Shown piece after piece: positions 18,006 through 27,700 of a stretch of DNA of 64,000 nt. The stretch covers positions 62,001 to 126,000 of the forward strand of contig JACKAX010000002.1 of assembly GCA_020634875.1 (NCBI GenBank). The letters are read 5' to 3'. Source of the stretch: Anaerolineales bacterium (GTDB taxonomy: Bacteria > Chloroflexota > Anaerolineae > Anaerolineales > JABWBV01). The notes under the pieces are model-generated. The model ran no database searches and was not told where the DNA came from. It was given only the letters and a program-made list of their open reading frames with translations. Position numbers and translations under genes: made by a program. Every line of letters begins with the position of its first letter. The first letter of the stretch is position 1.

Positions 18006-19145
18006 TTATTTACTATATGGATCCATCGCATCCCGCAAACCATCGCCCAACATATTGTAGGCAAGAATAGCAAAGAGGATGAACGGAACGACAAATAAGT
18101 AATGGGGTGCAAAGCGGATCGCCCGTACGGTGTTGGCGTTTTGCAGGAGGGTGCCCCAACTGACCGTTGGGGGAACCAGTCCCAGCCCGAGGAAGCTGAG
18201 CGCCGTCTCAAGCAGGATCATGCCAGGGATTTTGAGGGTGGCGATAACAATAACATGGCTCATGGTGGACGGGATGAGGTGGTTGAAGATGATCCGTCGG
18301 TCACTAGCCCCAAAGCTTTGGGCGGCCAAAACGTATTGCTCCTCCCTGCCGGAGAGCACTAACCCCCGTACTTGCCGGGCAAGCCCCCCCCATTGGATGA
18401 GAGCCAGCAAGATCGTGACCATAAAGAACACCCGCGTAGAGGGCCAGTCTACAGGCACGGCGGCCCCCAGTGCCAGGAAGAGGGGTTCTTGCGGAAACGC
18501 CGAGAGAAATTCAGTAATCCGCATGACGATAATATCCGTCACGCCGCCGTAATACCCGGAAACCGCCCCCAGGGTTACGCCGACGAGGAGAAAGATCACC
18601 ACGCTGAATAACCCGATGAAGAGGGAAATCCGCCCGCCGTATAGGAGCCGGGAGAACTGATCGCGGCCAAGTTTATCCGTCCCCATGAGGAAGACTTTAC
18701 CTTCGGGATATTTTTCTAAATCCACCCCAAAAAGATGGATGTCTGTTGGGATAAGCCCTAAGACTTTGTATTCTTCTCCTTTTACAAAGAAAGAAATGGG
18801 ATATTTTACAGTTTCATCATAAACAAATAATCTGGAACGTGTAGCAAGGTCTACTTCAGATTTCAAAGCATAGACAAATGGACGGAGTGAAAAACCGTCT
18901 TGGGCATCATAGAATTGAAAGTACGTTGGGCGGGCCTCAATATATCTGGTTTCCAGGTCTTTCGTGTATGGAGAGAAAAATTCCGCAAAAAACACACAGG
19001 TAATGAAATAGACGGCAAGGATAATCGCGCCGAACACAGCAAGACGATTTTTGCGAAACTTCCACCAAACCAGGCTCCAATAGCTCTGGCTGATGCTCTT
19101 TTTTTCTTCTTTTTTAGGTGCAGGAAGTGCAACTGCTTCAGTCAT
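18006..19145 (-). CDS. ABC importer permease (OppC type) with large extracytoplasmic insert
   Basis: 379 residues. The cytoplasmic N-terminus, the SYWSLVWWKFRKNRLAVFG start of the first membrane helix, and the FLMGTDKLGRDQFSRLLYG segment before the core are typical of OppC. The ATPase-coupling EAA-type loop is in EEQYVLAAQSFGASDRRII. About 100 residues lie between helix 1 and the GTDKLGRD segment, many more than in classical OppC, and should face outward. It works with the OppB-type permease. Confidence 0.92.
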   Translation of the reverse strand: MTEAVALPAPKKEEKKSISQSYWSLVWWKFRKNRLAVFGAIILAVYFITCVFFAEFFSPYTKDLETRYIEARPTYFQFYDAQDGFSLRPFVYALKSEVDLATRSRLFVYDETVKYPISFFVKGEEYKVLGLIPTDIHLFGVDLEKYPEGKVFLMGTDKLGRDQFSRLLYGGRISLFIGLFSVVIFLLVGVTLGAVSGYYGGVTDIIVMRITEFLSAFPQEPLFLALGAAVPVDWPSTRVFFMVTILLALIQWGGLARQVRGLVLSGREEQYVLAAQSFGASDRRIIFNHLIPSTMSHVIVIATLKIPGMILLETALSFLGLGLVPPTVSWGTLLQNANTVRAIRFAPHYLFVVPFILFAILAYNMLGDGLRDAMDPYSK

Positions 19146-19185
19146 GTCTCAACCTCCAAGATAGGTTAATGAAGTTGAACAGCGT

Positions 19186-20172
19186 TTATTCTAGCCGGAC
19201 ACGGGGATCGATCCAGGCAATAACCAGGTCAGTAATGAGATTCCCAAGTAAGAGCAGGAAAACAATCAAAACTAAAACCGTTCCTGCCATATACATATCC
19301 TGTGTTGTCAGGGCTTGAATATATAAAGGCCCAATGGTTGGTAAACCCAACACTAATTCCACAAGAATATTGCCTGCTAAAATGCCAGGGAAAGCCTCTG
19401 TTCCTAAAATGATTACGAGAGGGGTAATTGCCATTCGAACCGCGTGTCGCCAAACAACCGTGCGATGTTTCAATCCACGAGCACGTGCTGCTTCGATAAA
19501 AGCCTGCCCAAAGGTATCTAACAGGTTCCCACGCATAATACGTATCGTACCTGCTGTTCCCGTAACCGCGCCAATCAGGGCTGGAACCCAAAGGTGTTTG
19601 AGCAAATCCCAAACTTTGAGCAAGCTCCACGGGGCATCCCTAAATTCTTGCGAGAATAGCCCCACAACATCTTGTTTAAGAATCACGACCGCTACATATA
19701 AAATGATAAGGGCTAGCAAGAAACCAGGAATGCCAAGCCCAATAAATGCAATGGTCGTGATGATTTGATCTCCGATGGAATATTGATTTACCGCAGAATA
19801 TACCCCCAGGGGAATGGCAATTGCCCAAGTGAATGTAAGAGTAGTGAGGGACAATAAAATCGAGAGCGCTAATCGCTGTCCAATTAATTCACGTACAGGC
19901 CGGTCAAATTCAAAGGATAAGCCAAAATCACCTTGCACAAAGTTGGTGATCCACAACCAATATTGGGTCAGGAGAGGCTTATCCAGGCCATATCTTTCGC
20001 GATAATCATCTACACGAGTGGAAGCACTTCGATCTCCACGGGCTTCCAATTCTGCGATTTTCTGGTCAAGGAAATCGCCAGCCGGGAGGCTAATGATGAT
20101 GAAGCTCACAAAAGAGACAATGAAGAGCATAATAATGGCGTAAAACACACGCCGAACAATAAATGAACCCAT
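19186..20172 (-). CDS. ABC importer permease (OppB type)
   Basis: 328 residues with six predicted membrane helices. The N-terminal MGSFIVRRVFYAIIMLFIVS and the loop with ERYGLDKPLLTQYWLW are OppB hallmarks. The coupling loop is EAARARGLKHRTVVWRHAVR. The start has AAAGGAG seven bases upstream. The gene is separated from the binding-protein gene by 257 bases that contain two hairpins. Confidence 0.93.
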   Translation of the reverse strand: MGSFIVRRVFYAIIMLFIVSFVSFIIISLPAGDFLDQKIAELEARGDRSASTRVDDYRERYGLDKPLLTQYWLWITNFVQGDFGLSFEFDRPVRELIGQRLALSILLSLTTLTFTWAIAIPLGVYSAVNQYSIGDQIITTIAFIGLGIPGFLLALIILYVAVVILKQDVVGLFSQEFRDAPWSLLKVWDLLKHLWVPALIGAVTGTAGTIRIMRGNLLDTFGQAFIEAARARGLKHRTVVWRHAVRMAITPLVIILGTEAFPGILAGNILVELVLGLPTIGPLYIQALTTQDMYMAGTVLVLIVFLLLLGNLITDLVIAWIDPRVRLE

Positions 20173-20429
20173 CGCTTTTCTCCTTTTCCCTGCTACAGGC
20201 AGGGGGGATAATTTTAATTCTAGGACTCGACGGTCATATTTGAGGATAACGATACACTTTTTCGGGAATTTGCAGGTTTATCCGAGCAGTTACAAATATA
20301 GGAAAACTTGAATTGCTGAATACGCAGATCTCAAAAAAACAAGGTGGGAGACTTATATAAGTCTCCCACCTTGATCATAAGTTTGTGACAGGTGAAAATT
20401 CATTCACCTGTCACAATTTGATAATTCGT
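20173..20429 (-). terminator. Two tandem hairpins between binding-protein and permease genes
   Basis: Going down the minus strand from the binding-protein stop, first comes a 12-bp stem at 20385-20414 (GTGACAGGTGAA and complement, 6-base loop). Next is a perfect 32-bp palindrome at 20341-20372, followed by GTTTTTTTG. The second is a strong intrinsic terminator. Some read-through must supply the permeases, or they have their own promoter in 20173-20332, where none is obvious. The rest of the gap holds nothing recognised. Confidence 0.8.
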
Positions 20430-22547
20430 TTATTCGCCGCGCAGACTGGCTTCCATCCAGAATTGTTCTGGGTGCAGGTTACCAGGGCTGCCAGGTGCCC
20501 ACGGCCCGAGGATGACGAGTTCGGGGATACCGTGGAAACCGTTGCGAACGACAACGGGCATTTGTTGGTCGCCAGAACCACCGATGATGAACGGCCCTTT
20601 GTCAATGAGGAGACGGACTGCTTCGTAGAAAATCTCATGGCGTTTCTGGATGTCAGGTTCCTGAATGCCCTTGCGATACAGTTCTTGCAGTTCATAGGCA
20701 TACGTGGTGTTCGGTTGAGGTTCCCAACCTTCTGCGCCACCGGTTTCGAAGTATTTCCCTTCGAGAGGCCATGCCCGAGCTTCGCTTCCGCGGAGGGGGA
20801 AGACCCAGTCAGGGAAGGTCCAGATATCGAGTTCGGATGCGTGAGAGTTGCGGATCATGAACAGACCTTGTTGGAAGCGCAGCGTCCAATCAGGTTGGCC
20901 CATGAGGTCGTTAATAAGGGTGTTAACACCAACTTCGTTCAGGTTAGTCGAGAAGACCTGGTTCCCGAGAACGGGGATCACCTGACCACCCCAGTCGCCT
21001 TGATCCATGACCAAGACGAAGGGCGCGCCACTGGGCAGATCACGCCAGCCATCGCCATCGGCATCCACAAAGCCTGCGGCATCAAATTTCGATTTCGCCA
21101 GTTCGGGATCATATTCGCTATAGGTGTCGCGCCATTCTTCATAGACCTTCTGGCCTTCAGCGCTGGCAAAGTGCCACGCCTGTGGGCTGATGGTGAAGGC
21201 GGTGGGATAGCCAATGCCGCCCCAAGCTACGTCAATCAAGCGTTGGCGATCAAGCGAGTAAGCCAAACCCTGGCGGAAATCCTGATTTTGCAACAAGGCG
21301 CGGATTTCTTCGCAGGTGTCGGCATAGGTCTCGCAGTCGTTAAAGTTCATGTTGATGTTCCAGGCGGGCCAGGAACCAGCGCCGTTCACAGCGCCAGGCC
21401 ACAGTTGAAAGTCATTGGCACTGGCCTGTTCGAGGAGGAAGGGGATGTTGGTCGGGTCATCGGTGCCACGGAAGGAGGCTTCGTATTTACCCTGGGCAAC
21501 TTCCAACAACCGAGCCTGGTTGTCAGTGATCAACACGGTATCCATATAGTCAATGTAAGGCAGTTGGTTGCCTTCTGTGTCAACTTTCCAGTAGTAGGCG
21601 TTCCGGGTCAAGACGGTGCGTTCGCCGGGGGTCACTTCTGTGGGGCACCAGGCGTGCAGACAGGGGTAACCTGCAACGTTCATCAGCCAGTCACCACCAA
21701 AGACGACTGCTTCCAGGTCGGCGTAGGTTTTGCTGCTATCATAGTTGGGGTCGTACTGGGAGAGGAAGTGCTTGGGGCGTTCCATCGGGAGCCATTCCCA
21801 GAAGCCTTGTGCAACGACGAAGTTAGCGATGTAGTGTGCTTCGTTCCATTTCATGACCATGGTGTAGTCATCGGTGAAGGAAACTTCCATCGGGGTACCG
21901 TCATTGTTACGTGCCCAGAAGGGAACGGTGACAACTTTGAAGTCATCATTGTTTGCCAGTTCCCACCAATAAGCCATATCTTCGGCGGGAATGAACTCCA
22001 CGCCGTCGGACCATTTGATACCGTGGCGGAAGTTCCAGGTCAATTGGGTGCCGTCTTCGGAAATTTCCCAAGAAAGCAACAGGCCGGGTTCGTAACCAGT
22101 GTAGTCAGCATTCCAGCGGACAGGAGGATCATAGACAATCATTTCGATGTTGCCCATGCCTTGCCACCAGGATGCGTTGTGCCAGGTTCCACCATATTCG
22201 CCGACCCCATCTACACCAGCGATAACCTGAATGCTATCAGTTTCGGGCAGACGTTGATCAACGGGAGGAAGCTCACCTGCGGCAACCATTTCTGCCAGCA
22301 TCGGTGCTTCACCATATTGAGAGACTTCTTCCATCACTACAGGTGTAGAAGTGGCTTCAACAGCCTGAATTCCACCGCCAGTTTCCTCAGTAGGTTCTGC
22401 AGGTTGTTCGGAGGTTGTTTCTTCGGTTGCAGCAGTTTCAGGAGCCGGGGTAGCAGTATTGCATGCCGACATCACTAACGCGGTAATGAGCAGTAAACTG
22501 AATAGAGCAATAAGCCCAATATATTTATCTGTGCGTTTCATATGCAC
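20430..22547 (-). CDS. ABC importer substrate-binding lipoprotein (OppA/SBP_bac_5 family)
   Basis: 705 residues. A signal peptide and MSACN lipobox (Cys about 29) are followed by a Glu/Thr/Pro-rich linker to about residue 75. The mature part has the SBP_bac_5 pattern: WNFRHGIKWSDGVEF, an EDMAYWWEL helix and FRQGLAYSLDRQRLI. The long form, close to 700 residues, is often found with carbohydrate-linked Opp importers, so an oligosaccharide ligand is plausible. An AAAGGAG ribosome site precedes the ATG. It is the first gene of the operon and lies downstream of the LacI gene. Confidence 0.92.
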   Translation of the reverse strand: MHMKRTDKYIGLIALFSLLLITALVMSACNTATPAPETAATEETTSEQPAEPTEETGGGIQAVEATSTPVVMEEVSQYGEAPMLAEMVAAGELPPVDQRLPETDSIQVIAGVDGVGEYGGTWHNASWWQGMGNIEMIVYDPPVRWNADYTGYEPGLLLSWEISEDGTQLTWNFRHGIKWSDGVEFIPAEDMAYWWELANNDDFKVVTVPFWARNNDGTPMEVSFTDDYTMVMKWNEAHYIANFVVAQGFWEWLPMERPKHFLSQYDPNYDSSKTYADLEAVVFGGDWLMNVAGYPCLHAWCPTEVTPGERTVLTRNAYYWKVDTEGNQLPYIDYMDTVLITDNQARLLEVAQGKYEASFRGTDDPTNIPFLLEQASANDFQLWPGAVNGAGSWPAWNINMNFNDCETYADTCEEIRALLQNQDFRQGLAYSLDRQRLIDVAWGGIGYPTAFTISPQAWHFASAEGQKVYEEWRDTYSEYDPELAKSKFDAAGFVDADGDGWRDLPSGAPFVLVMDQGDWGGQVIPVLGNQVFSTNLNEVGVNTLINDLMGQPDWTLRFQQGLFMIRNSHASELDIWTFPDWVFPLRGSEARAWPLEGKYFETGGAEGWEPQPNTTYAYELQELYRKGIQEPDIQKRHEIFYEAVRLLIDKGPFIIGGSGDQQMPVVVRNGFHGIPELVILGPWAPGSPGNLHPEQFWMEASLRGE

Positions 22548-22896
22548 TCCTTTAAAGTATTGTATAGAGATAAAAAGCGAACGTTGGGTTTAAAATTATA
22601 TGTTGTGTGAGACAGCACCACCTCCTCAAGAATTTACTGATCCTCGGAATCTGACAGGATCAATAGACAAAATCACCCCTGGAATAATACGCAGGGGTGA
22701 CAAATAAAAAAACAAATCAAACAAAGAAATTCCCCAAGCCCAGCCTAATAAAGTATTTGCAGGCGACTTCCCCCCCATGCAAATCTTTTGGATAATAGCA
22801 TGGGGATTGAAGTGGTTGTTATAGGAATATGACAGGGTATTCATAGTAGAAATTTAAAAACAACAATCAAAAATGCCTGGTTTTCCGAAGTCTGCT
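22548..22896 (-). promoter_or_regulatory. Intergenic region between LacI gene and importer operon
   Basis: 349 bases. A hairpin at 22673-22700 (TCACCCCTG/CAGGGGTGA, 10-base loop) could end the LacI transcript, though its T-run on the minus strand is short (ATTTTGTC). Closer to the importer start, CCAACGTTCGC near 22580 has a CG-centred core like LacI-family operators. No strong sigma-70 promoter was identified, so the importer may depend on regulation or read-through. Confidence 0.45.
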
Positions 22897-23931
22897 CTAA
22901 TAAACAGGGGGAGGTGCCGTTGTATTTCTTCTCAGTAAATTAACAGCCACTTTTTGCTTGGATGGTGGCTTTATTGTGCCGTTCAGCAGGTTCAATAACA
23001 TTTGGGCACCCTTAACACCTGAGTCATATAAATTCTGGTCAATCGTACTCAGATTGTTATAAACCGCATCTGGAATGTTATCGTACCCAATAACCGATAA
23101 GCGTTCCGGGACTTTGATACCGATTTCCTGGGCGACATCCAAAATGCCCAATGCTTGGGTATCACTAGAGGCAAAAATTGCTGTTGGAGGATCATCCAAT
23201 GCAAGAAGTTTCTTAGCCATCGTACGGGCATTGATACGCCCACGCGAACCTTCAATCACATATTCAGAACACAAAGGAATTTCATATTGCGCCAGAACCT
23301 CACAATAGCCTAAATAGCGTAACTTCATCGCCGGATGAAAAGGAGTATCTAAATAATCACTGAGAAAGGCAATCTTTCGATGACCAAGTTCTACCAAATG
23401 CCTGGTTGCGATACTTCCGCCCTTAAAGTCATCCGCAACAATGCTACATAATTGGGGATGTTCGGAGTCAATGAGCACTGTAGGAATATGGCTGGCAGAA
23501 AAATTATCAGCTTGCTCATTTGTTGGAGGCAACGAGACGATCAACATCCCATCTACCCGCATTTTGCGGGAAAGGTCACGAAAATACGCATTCTTTTGCT
23601 CTGGATAATCTACATTAAAGATAACCAGATCATACTCACTGCTCGCCAAAATATGTTGGACCCCGCGCAACCGTTCAATATATGAAGGCAAGGTAAAATA
23701 TGGTTGGATGATTCCTATTGTTAAAGTACGTCCGATAGAAAGTTGCCGAGCCAGGGAATTAGGCGTATAGTTAAGCTCTTCAATAGTTGCCCATACTTTT
23801 TCACGTGTTTCCTCACGTACCCCTGTACTATCATTAATAACTCGCGAAACCGTGGCAATACTCACTTGGGCATGTTTAGCAACGTCTCGAATGGTAGTGC
23901 TAGGGGAAGTGTCTTTCGTCCGCATTGCCAA
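22897..23931 (-). CDS. LacI-family transcriptional regulator
   Basis: 344 residues. The helix-turn-helix is TTIRDVAKHAQVSIATVSRV (about 12-32), followed by the hinge helix with NSLARQLSIGRT. The periplasmic-binding-protein-like effector domain contains GIIQPYF, GVQHIL and FASSDTQALGILDVAQEIG. It probably represses sugar genes and is released by a sugar. Its promoter has an AACCGGTT-centred palindrome just downstream of the -10, so it probably represses itself. It lies just upstream of the importer operon on the same strand. Confidence 0.93.
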   Translation of the reverse strand: MAMRTKDTSPSTTIRDVAKHAQVSIATVSRVINDSTGVREETREKVWATIEELNYTPNSLARQLSIGRTLTIGIIQPYFTLPSYIERLRGVQHILASSEYDLVIFNVDYPEQKNAYFRDLSRKMRVDGMLIVSLPPTNEQADNFSASHIPTVLIDSEHPQLCSIVADDFKGGSIATRHLVELGHRKIAFLSDYLDTPFHPAMKLRYLGYCEVLAQYEIPLCSEYVIEGSRGRINARTMAKKLLALDDPPTAIFASSDTQALGILDVAQEIGIKVPERLSVIGYDNIPDAVYNNLSTIDQNLYDSGVKGAQMLLNLLNGTIKPPSKQKVAVNLLRRNTTAPPPVY

Positions 23932-23942
23932 TTACCTATAAT

Positions 23943-23990
23943 GGAACCGGTTACATTTCAAAGATTAACATAAAGCAAAATCCTTGTCAA
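23943..23990 (-). promoter_or_regulatory. Promoter and probable operator of the LacI gene
   Basis: The minus strand has TTGACA (23985-23990), a 17-base spacer and TAATCT (23962-23967). Just downstream is a near-perfect palindrome GTAACCGGTTCC (23943-23954), with the central CG typical of LacI/GalR operators. It lies between the -10 and the start codon, a position suited to repression. Confidence 0.75.
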
Positions 23991-24087
23991 GAATTTTTAT
24001 TTTTTGTAATTTTTCTTAATCTATTCCCCAAAAGGGTACTTTTGGAAAACCGTTTTGCCTACTAGCTGGAGAGATGCTATGCAATAT

Positions 24088-24115
24088 TTGTCAATTTCTG
24101 TCAGGGAATTAGAAT
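24088..24115 (+). promoter_or_regulatory. Predicted sigma-70 promoter
   Basis: TTGTCA (24088-24093), 16 bases, TAGAAT (24110-24115). It is oriented towards the RarA C-terminal-like gene, whose ATG is 78 bases downstream. Confidence 0.55.
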
Positions 24116-24192
24116 AAAATCTTCGAATATTGTTATTTTGTCTGTGTACCTTGGAAGAACCTTTAAAAATATTATTGTCATTTGGAGAAAAA

Positions 24193-24777
24193 ATGCCAAC
24201 TTTAGAACGCGACCCCTGGGTTGATGTAAAAACTTATCATGGCTTCCCTGCTGATCAAATCATCTCTGCCCTACAAAAGGAAATCCGCCGCGGGCAAGAG
24301 GAAAACGCCGTTTTCCTGGCTTATGAGATGCTCCTCACTAGCCCGGCGTTGGAAGATAAACTGTGGCAACGATTATTGGTCATCTCTGTTGAAGACGTCG
24401 GCTTTGGCGAGCCGAACGCTCCCGTTTTGCTCAACGCCCTCTATCAGATGACGCAAGCCTTTGACCAGAGTGTGGGAGAGCGCAAACTGTTCGCCGTTCA
24501 CGCCGTTCGTTACCTGTGCAAATGCCCCAAAGACCGCTCCAGCGACGAGATGATCGTCTGGACCAAACTAGCCTTTGAACATCAAAACGCCCTCCCAATG
24601 ATCCCCGATTACGCGTTGGACATGCACACTGCCGAAGGGCAAAAGATGGGCCGCGGGATGCAACACTTCTTTGAAATCGGTACCCAACTCTCGCCCGAAC
24701 TCCCCAACCGTGATTTGACCTATCGCCAACGGGTAATGGAAATCTTAGCAATGATAGAAGAGGAGAGTGCTACCTAA
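24193..24777 (+). CDS. Protein resembling the C-terminal domain of RarA/MgsA, without the AAA+ part
   Basis: 194 residues from the ATG at 24193 (MPTLERDP), with GGAG 5 bases upstream. The segment AVFLAYEMLLTSPALED then RLLVISVEDVGFGEP matches the helical pattern of the RarA/MgsA C-terminal region (two-helix repeat, then AsEDIGlAdP). Later AVHAVRYLCKCPKDRSSD also fits, as in the apKsn segment. There is no Walker A or B, so ATPase activity is absent. RarA acts at stalled replication forks; a role for this lone domain is unknown. It is convergent with the cyclase gene. Confidence 0.6.
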   Translation: MPTLERDPWVDVKTYHGFPADQIISALQKEIRRGQEENAVFLAYEMLLTSPALEDKLWQRLLVISVEDVGFGEPNAPVLLNALYQMTQAFDQSVGERKLFAVHAVRYLCKCPKDRSSDEMIVWTKLAFEHQNALPMIPDYALDMHTAEGQKMGRGMQHFFEIGTQLSPELPNRDLTYRQRVMEILAMIEEESAT

Positions 24778-24784
24778 AACCGAG

Positions 24785-27700
24785 TTACCCATTCCCCCAC
24801 AACCAAAATTCATCAAACCGGATCGCCGTTCCCTCAGGATATGCCCCCGGATAAACAAGCCGATTGATATGCCCGGTGGCATGAACCCCCAAATGCAATG
24901 CTTCGATGGTTGAAAACTCACATCCACCGACATAAAACCAGCCTTTTCCGTCAGCACTGCACAGGCCAGATAGCCAGTTTCCTCGCCGTTCCAGGCGTAG
25001 GAAGACTCGGTTAGTTTTGAGTTGCCCCCGCCCAAACACAAAGTCCGTATAGTTCATAAAACCACGCATCATCACATCATCCGCCCCGCGCCCTCCAAAC
25101 TCCAAACAAAACCAATACTGATCACTCAACCACACTATCAACCCACCGATAGCAGGTTTGTTTTTAACCGCAGATTGACATATCGTCTGTATTGTAAAAT
25201 CCCCCTCAATTGCCTCTGGGCGTAACAATTTTGGCGCGCTCCGATTGACATGATGAAAGTTCCGTTCATTGGCAGCTTGCAAAATCAAACCACGTTGAAT
25301 ATGATAGGCACAATCATTGAAGGGATCATGCCACACCCAACCTGGGGCCAATATTTGGGAAAATTCCTCGTGAAAGATTTTGGCTTGCGCGGGAAGTTTA
25401 GGTTCAGTAGGAACAAGACACCATTGTTTGAAAGCTGCACGGTAAATTTCCGGGTGTTGTTGTTGAAACTGCGTGACAAACTCGCGGAATTCATCCGGTT
25501 CTTCATAGGCTTGTTCCAGCCCACTCAAAATTTCATTCGCCTGGTAAGGATTTTGGATCAACGTCATGGGCGCGGCATTCAACGCTGCCTGAAAAGTTTT
25601 CAAGGCTTCGGGTTTCATCCCTTGCGATAGATACACACGCCCAACGCCGCTCAATGCCCATTCCTGGTTCAAGTAAGGGACGTGCGAACCTTTGCGCCCT
25701 GCCTTTTCAAACGAAGCCAACGCCGCCTCCCACGCCCCCTTGGATAACAACGCCTGCCCACGGTACCAATACCCAATCGCGTAATCTGCCTCATTCCCAA
25801 ACACCGCTGCCGATTCCAAGCCCTGCTCAAAACAGGCCAATGCAGGTTCGATTTTGCCCTGTTGCAATAAACTGATCCCCAGTCCTTTCCAGGAGCGGCT
25901 TGCATGTTTGACATCGCCAATTTGTGTAAAAATTTCGATGGCCTTTTGATGACCGGGAATGGACTCCTTCAAATTTCCTTCTTGAAAAGAAAGCGTGGCG
26001 GCATATTCATCATATTCACCCAGCGCGCGCAGGTCGTGAATAGCCTCAGCTTTTTGCCGCAAAATTGCCAACCAACGCCGTGCCTCACCAACGTTTTTCA
26101 GCGTGTTGCTATAAAGGGAAATAATGTGTATAAACGCCGGACGAAGTTCCTCCGAGTAAGGCAAACGCTGGATGAATCCCGCCGTCCGCAGGGTGAAATC
26201 AATAAACTTTTCGTGATCACCCAATTGTGAACAACCTATCGCGACCAACTGATTCATCAAAGCCGTTTCGACCGATTCGTTTTGACTGCCCAACAAAACC
26301 AACCCTTCTTCCCCCAAATGCATCGGTTCGTTGTAACTATTTTCCCAGAATAGTACCTCCCCCAACCAATAAAACAATCGTGTGAGTTGGTGTGCCGGAA
26401 GATCAATCTGCCGTCCCAAATCTATCGCCTCCCGCAGGTGTTTCTCCGCCTCCTGCACGTTGCCAACTCCAAACTGAATCTGCCCCAACCCTTGCAACGC
26501 CTCCAACTTCCAAGCATCCAATTCATGAGCGTCAGCAGCTTCCCCCCCCTCGTCCATCTGCGCCATCACAGACAGTGCGTGCGTATACGCCTGAATCGCT
26601 TCCTGATTGGCATGAATGCGTTGCGCCTCCTGAGCAGCCAACAGCGTGTGGAACAAGTCTTTCTGACAATTCCCCGCCTGCCGGTAGTGGTAAGCGATAA
26701 TGCCATGATACTGTTGCAGGGTTTTCTCCTCGACGATTTGCTCCAAATACTGTGCCACCGCCAGATGCAGGTCGCCGCGCTGTGAACTCAAAATACTCTC
26801 ATACGCAGCCTCCCGAATGAGCGAAGAATTGAACGCATATTCCCGGCCCAGGTCAGGCAACAACCCCCGTTCGGTGATCAACTGCGCCCGTTGCATCGCC
26901 CCCAACGACTCCCGCACGTCGCGCCCGTTTTTCGCAAGGTTCTCCAAAATGTTGAGCCAAAAAATCGGCCCAATAACCGCGGCAATTTGCAAAACCCGCT
27001 TTTCGTGCGCCGAAAGATGATCGATCCGGGCCAACAGAAGACTTTTGAGCGTGTCGGGTAAATGGAGCGAAGTCTCCTCTTCCGTGGTGTGCCAATCCCC
27101 ATTTTCATCCCGTTGCAAAATGCCCTGGTCAATGAGCGCGTGCAACAACTCCGTCAAATAATACGGATTGCCGTTCGATTTCTCCAAAATTTGCGCCTGC
27201 GCCTGCGCCGATAACCCATCCACCCCCACCATCCGTTGGATCAGCGCGGTGCTTTGTGCAGCGTTCAACGGGAGCAACTCCAGCGTTTTCAGCCGGTGAA
27301 AATACTCTGTTTCCACAAAATGTTTGAAATGCCAAACTGGGGTCGTGCGTTCGGGGCGGAAGACGATCACAAACAGTACCCGTTCGTCGTTGCAAAGTGG
27401 CAGGCAAAATTTTAGCAGGTCGAGCGAATCCTGATCCGCCCAGTGAACTTCCGTAAACACCACCACGAGCGGATGTTTCCGAGACAAAATCTCCAGCCAG
27501 GTTCGCATCGCCACGAAAAAGTGACGGCGCAACCCCTCCGCGTCGAGGTGGGTCATCTGGGATGCGTAAGGTTCCTCCACGGGCAAGGACAAGAACGCGG
27601 CCAAATACGGATAAATCTCGTCAAATTGCGCCGCCGCCAACTCCCGCACGGTGCTCCTCAACCGGTCAATCGTCTCATCCCGCGCGACCCAACGCCCCCC

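Noticed and set aside
20385..22478. 697-codon open frame antisense to the binding-protein gene
   Set aside because: It lies opposite a well-supported SBP gene and has no family features.
22626..22844. 72-codon open frame between importer and LacI gene
   Set aside because: No ribosome site or motif, and it spans the putative LacI terminator hairpin.
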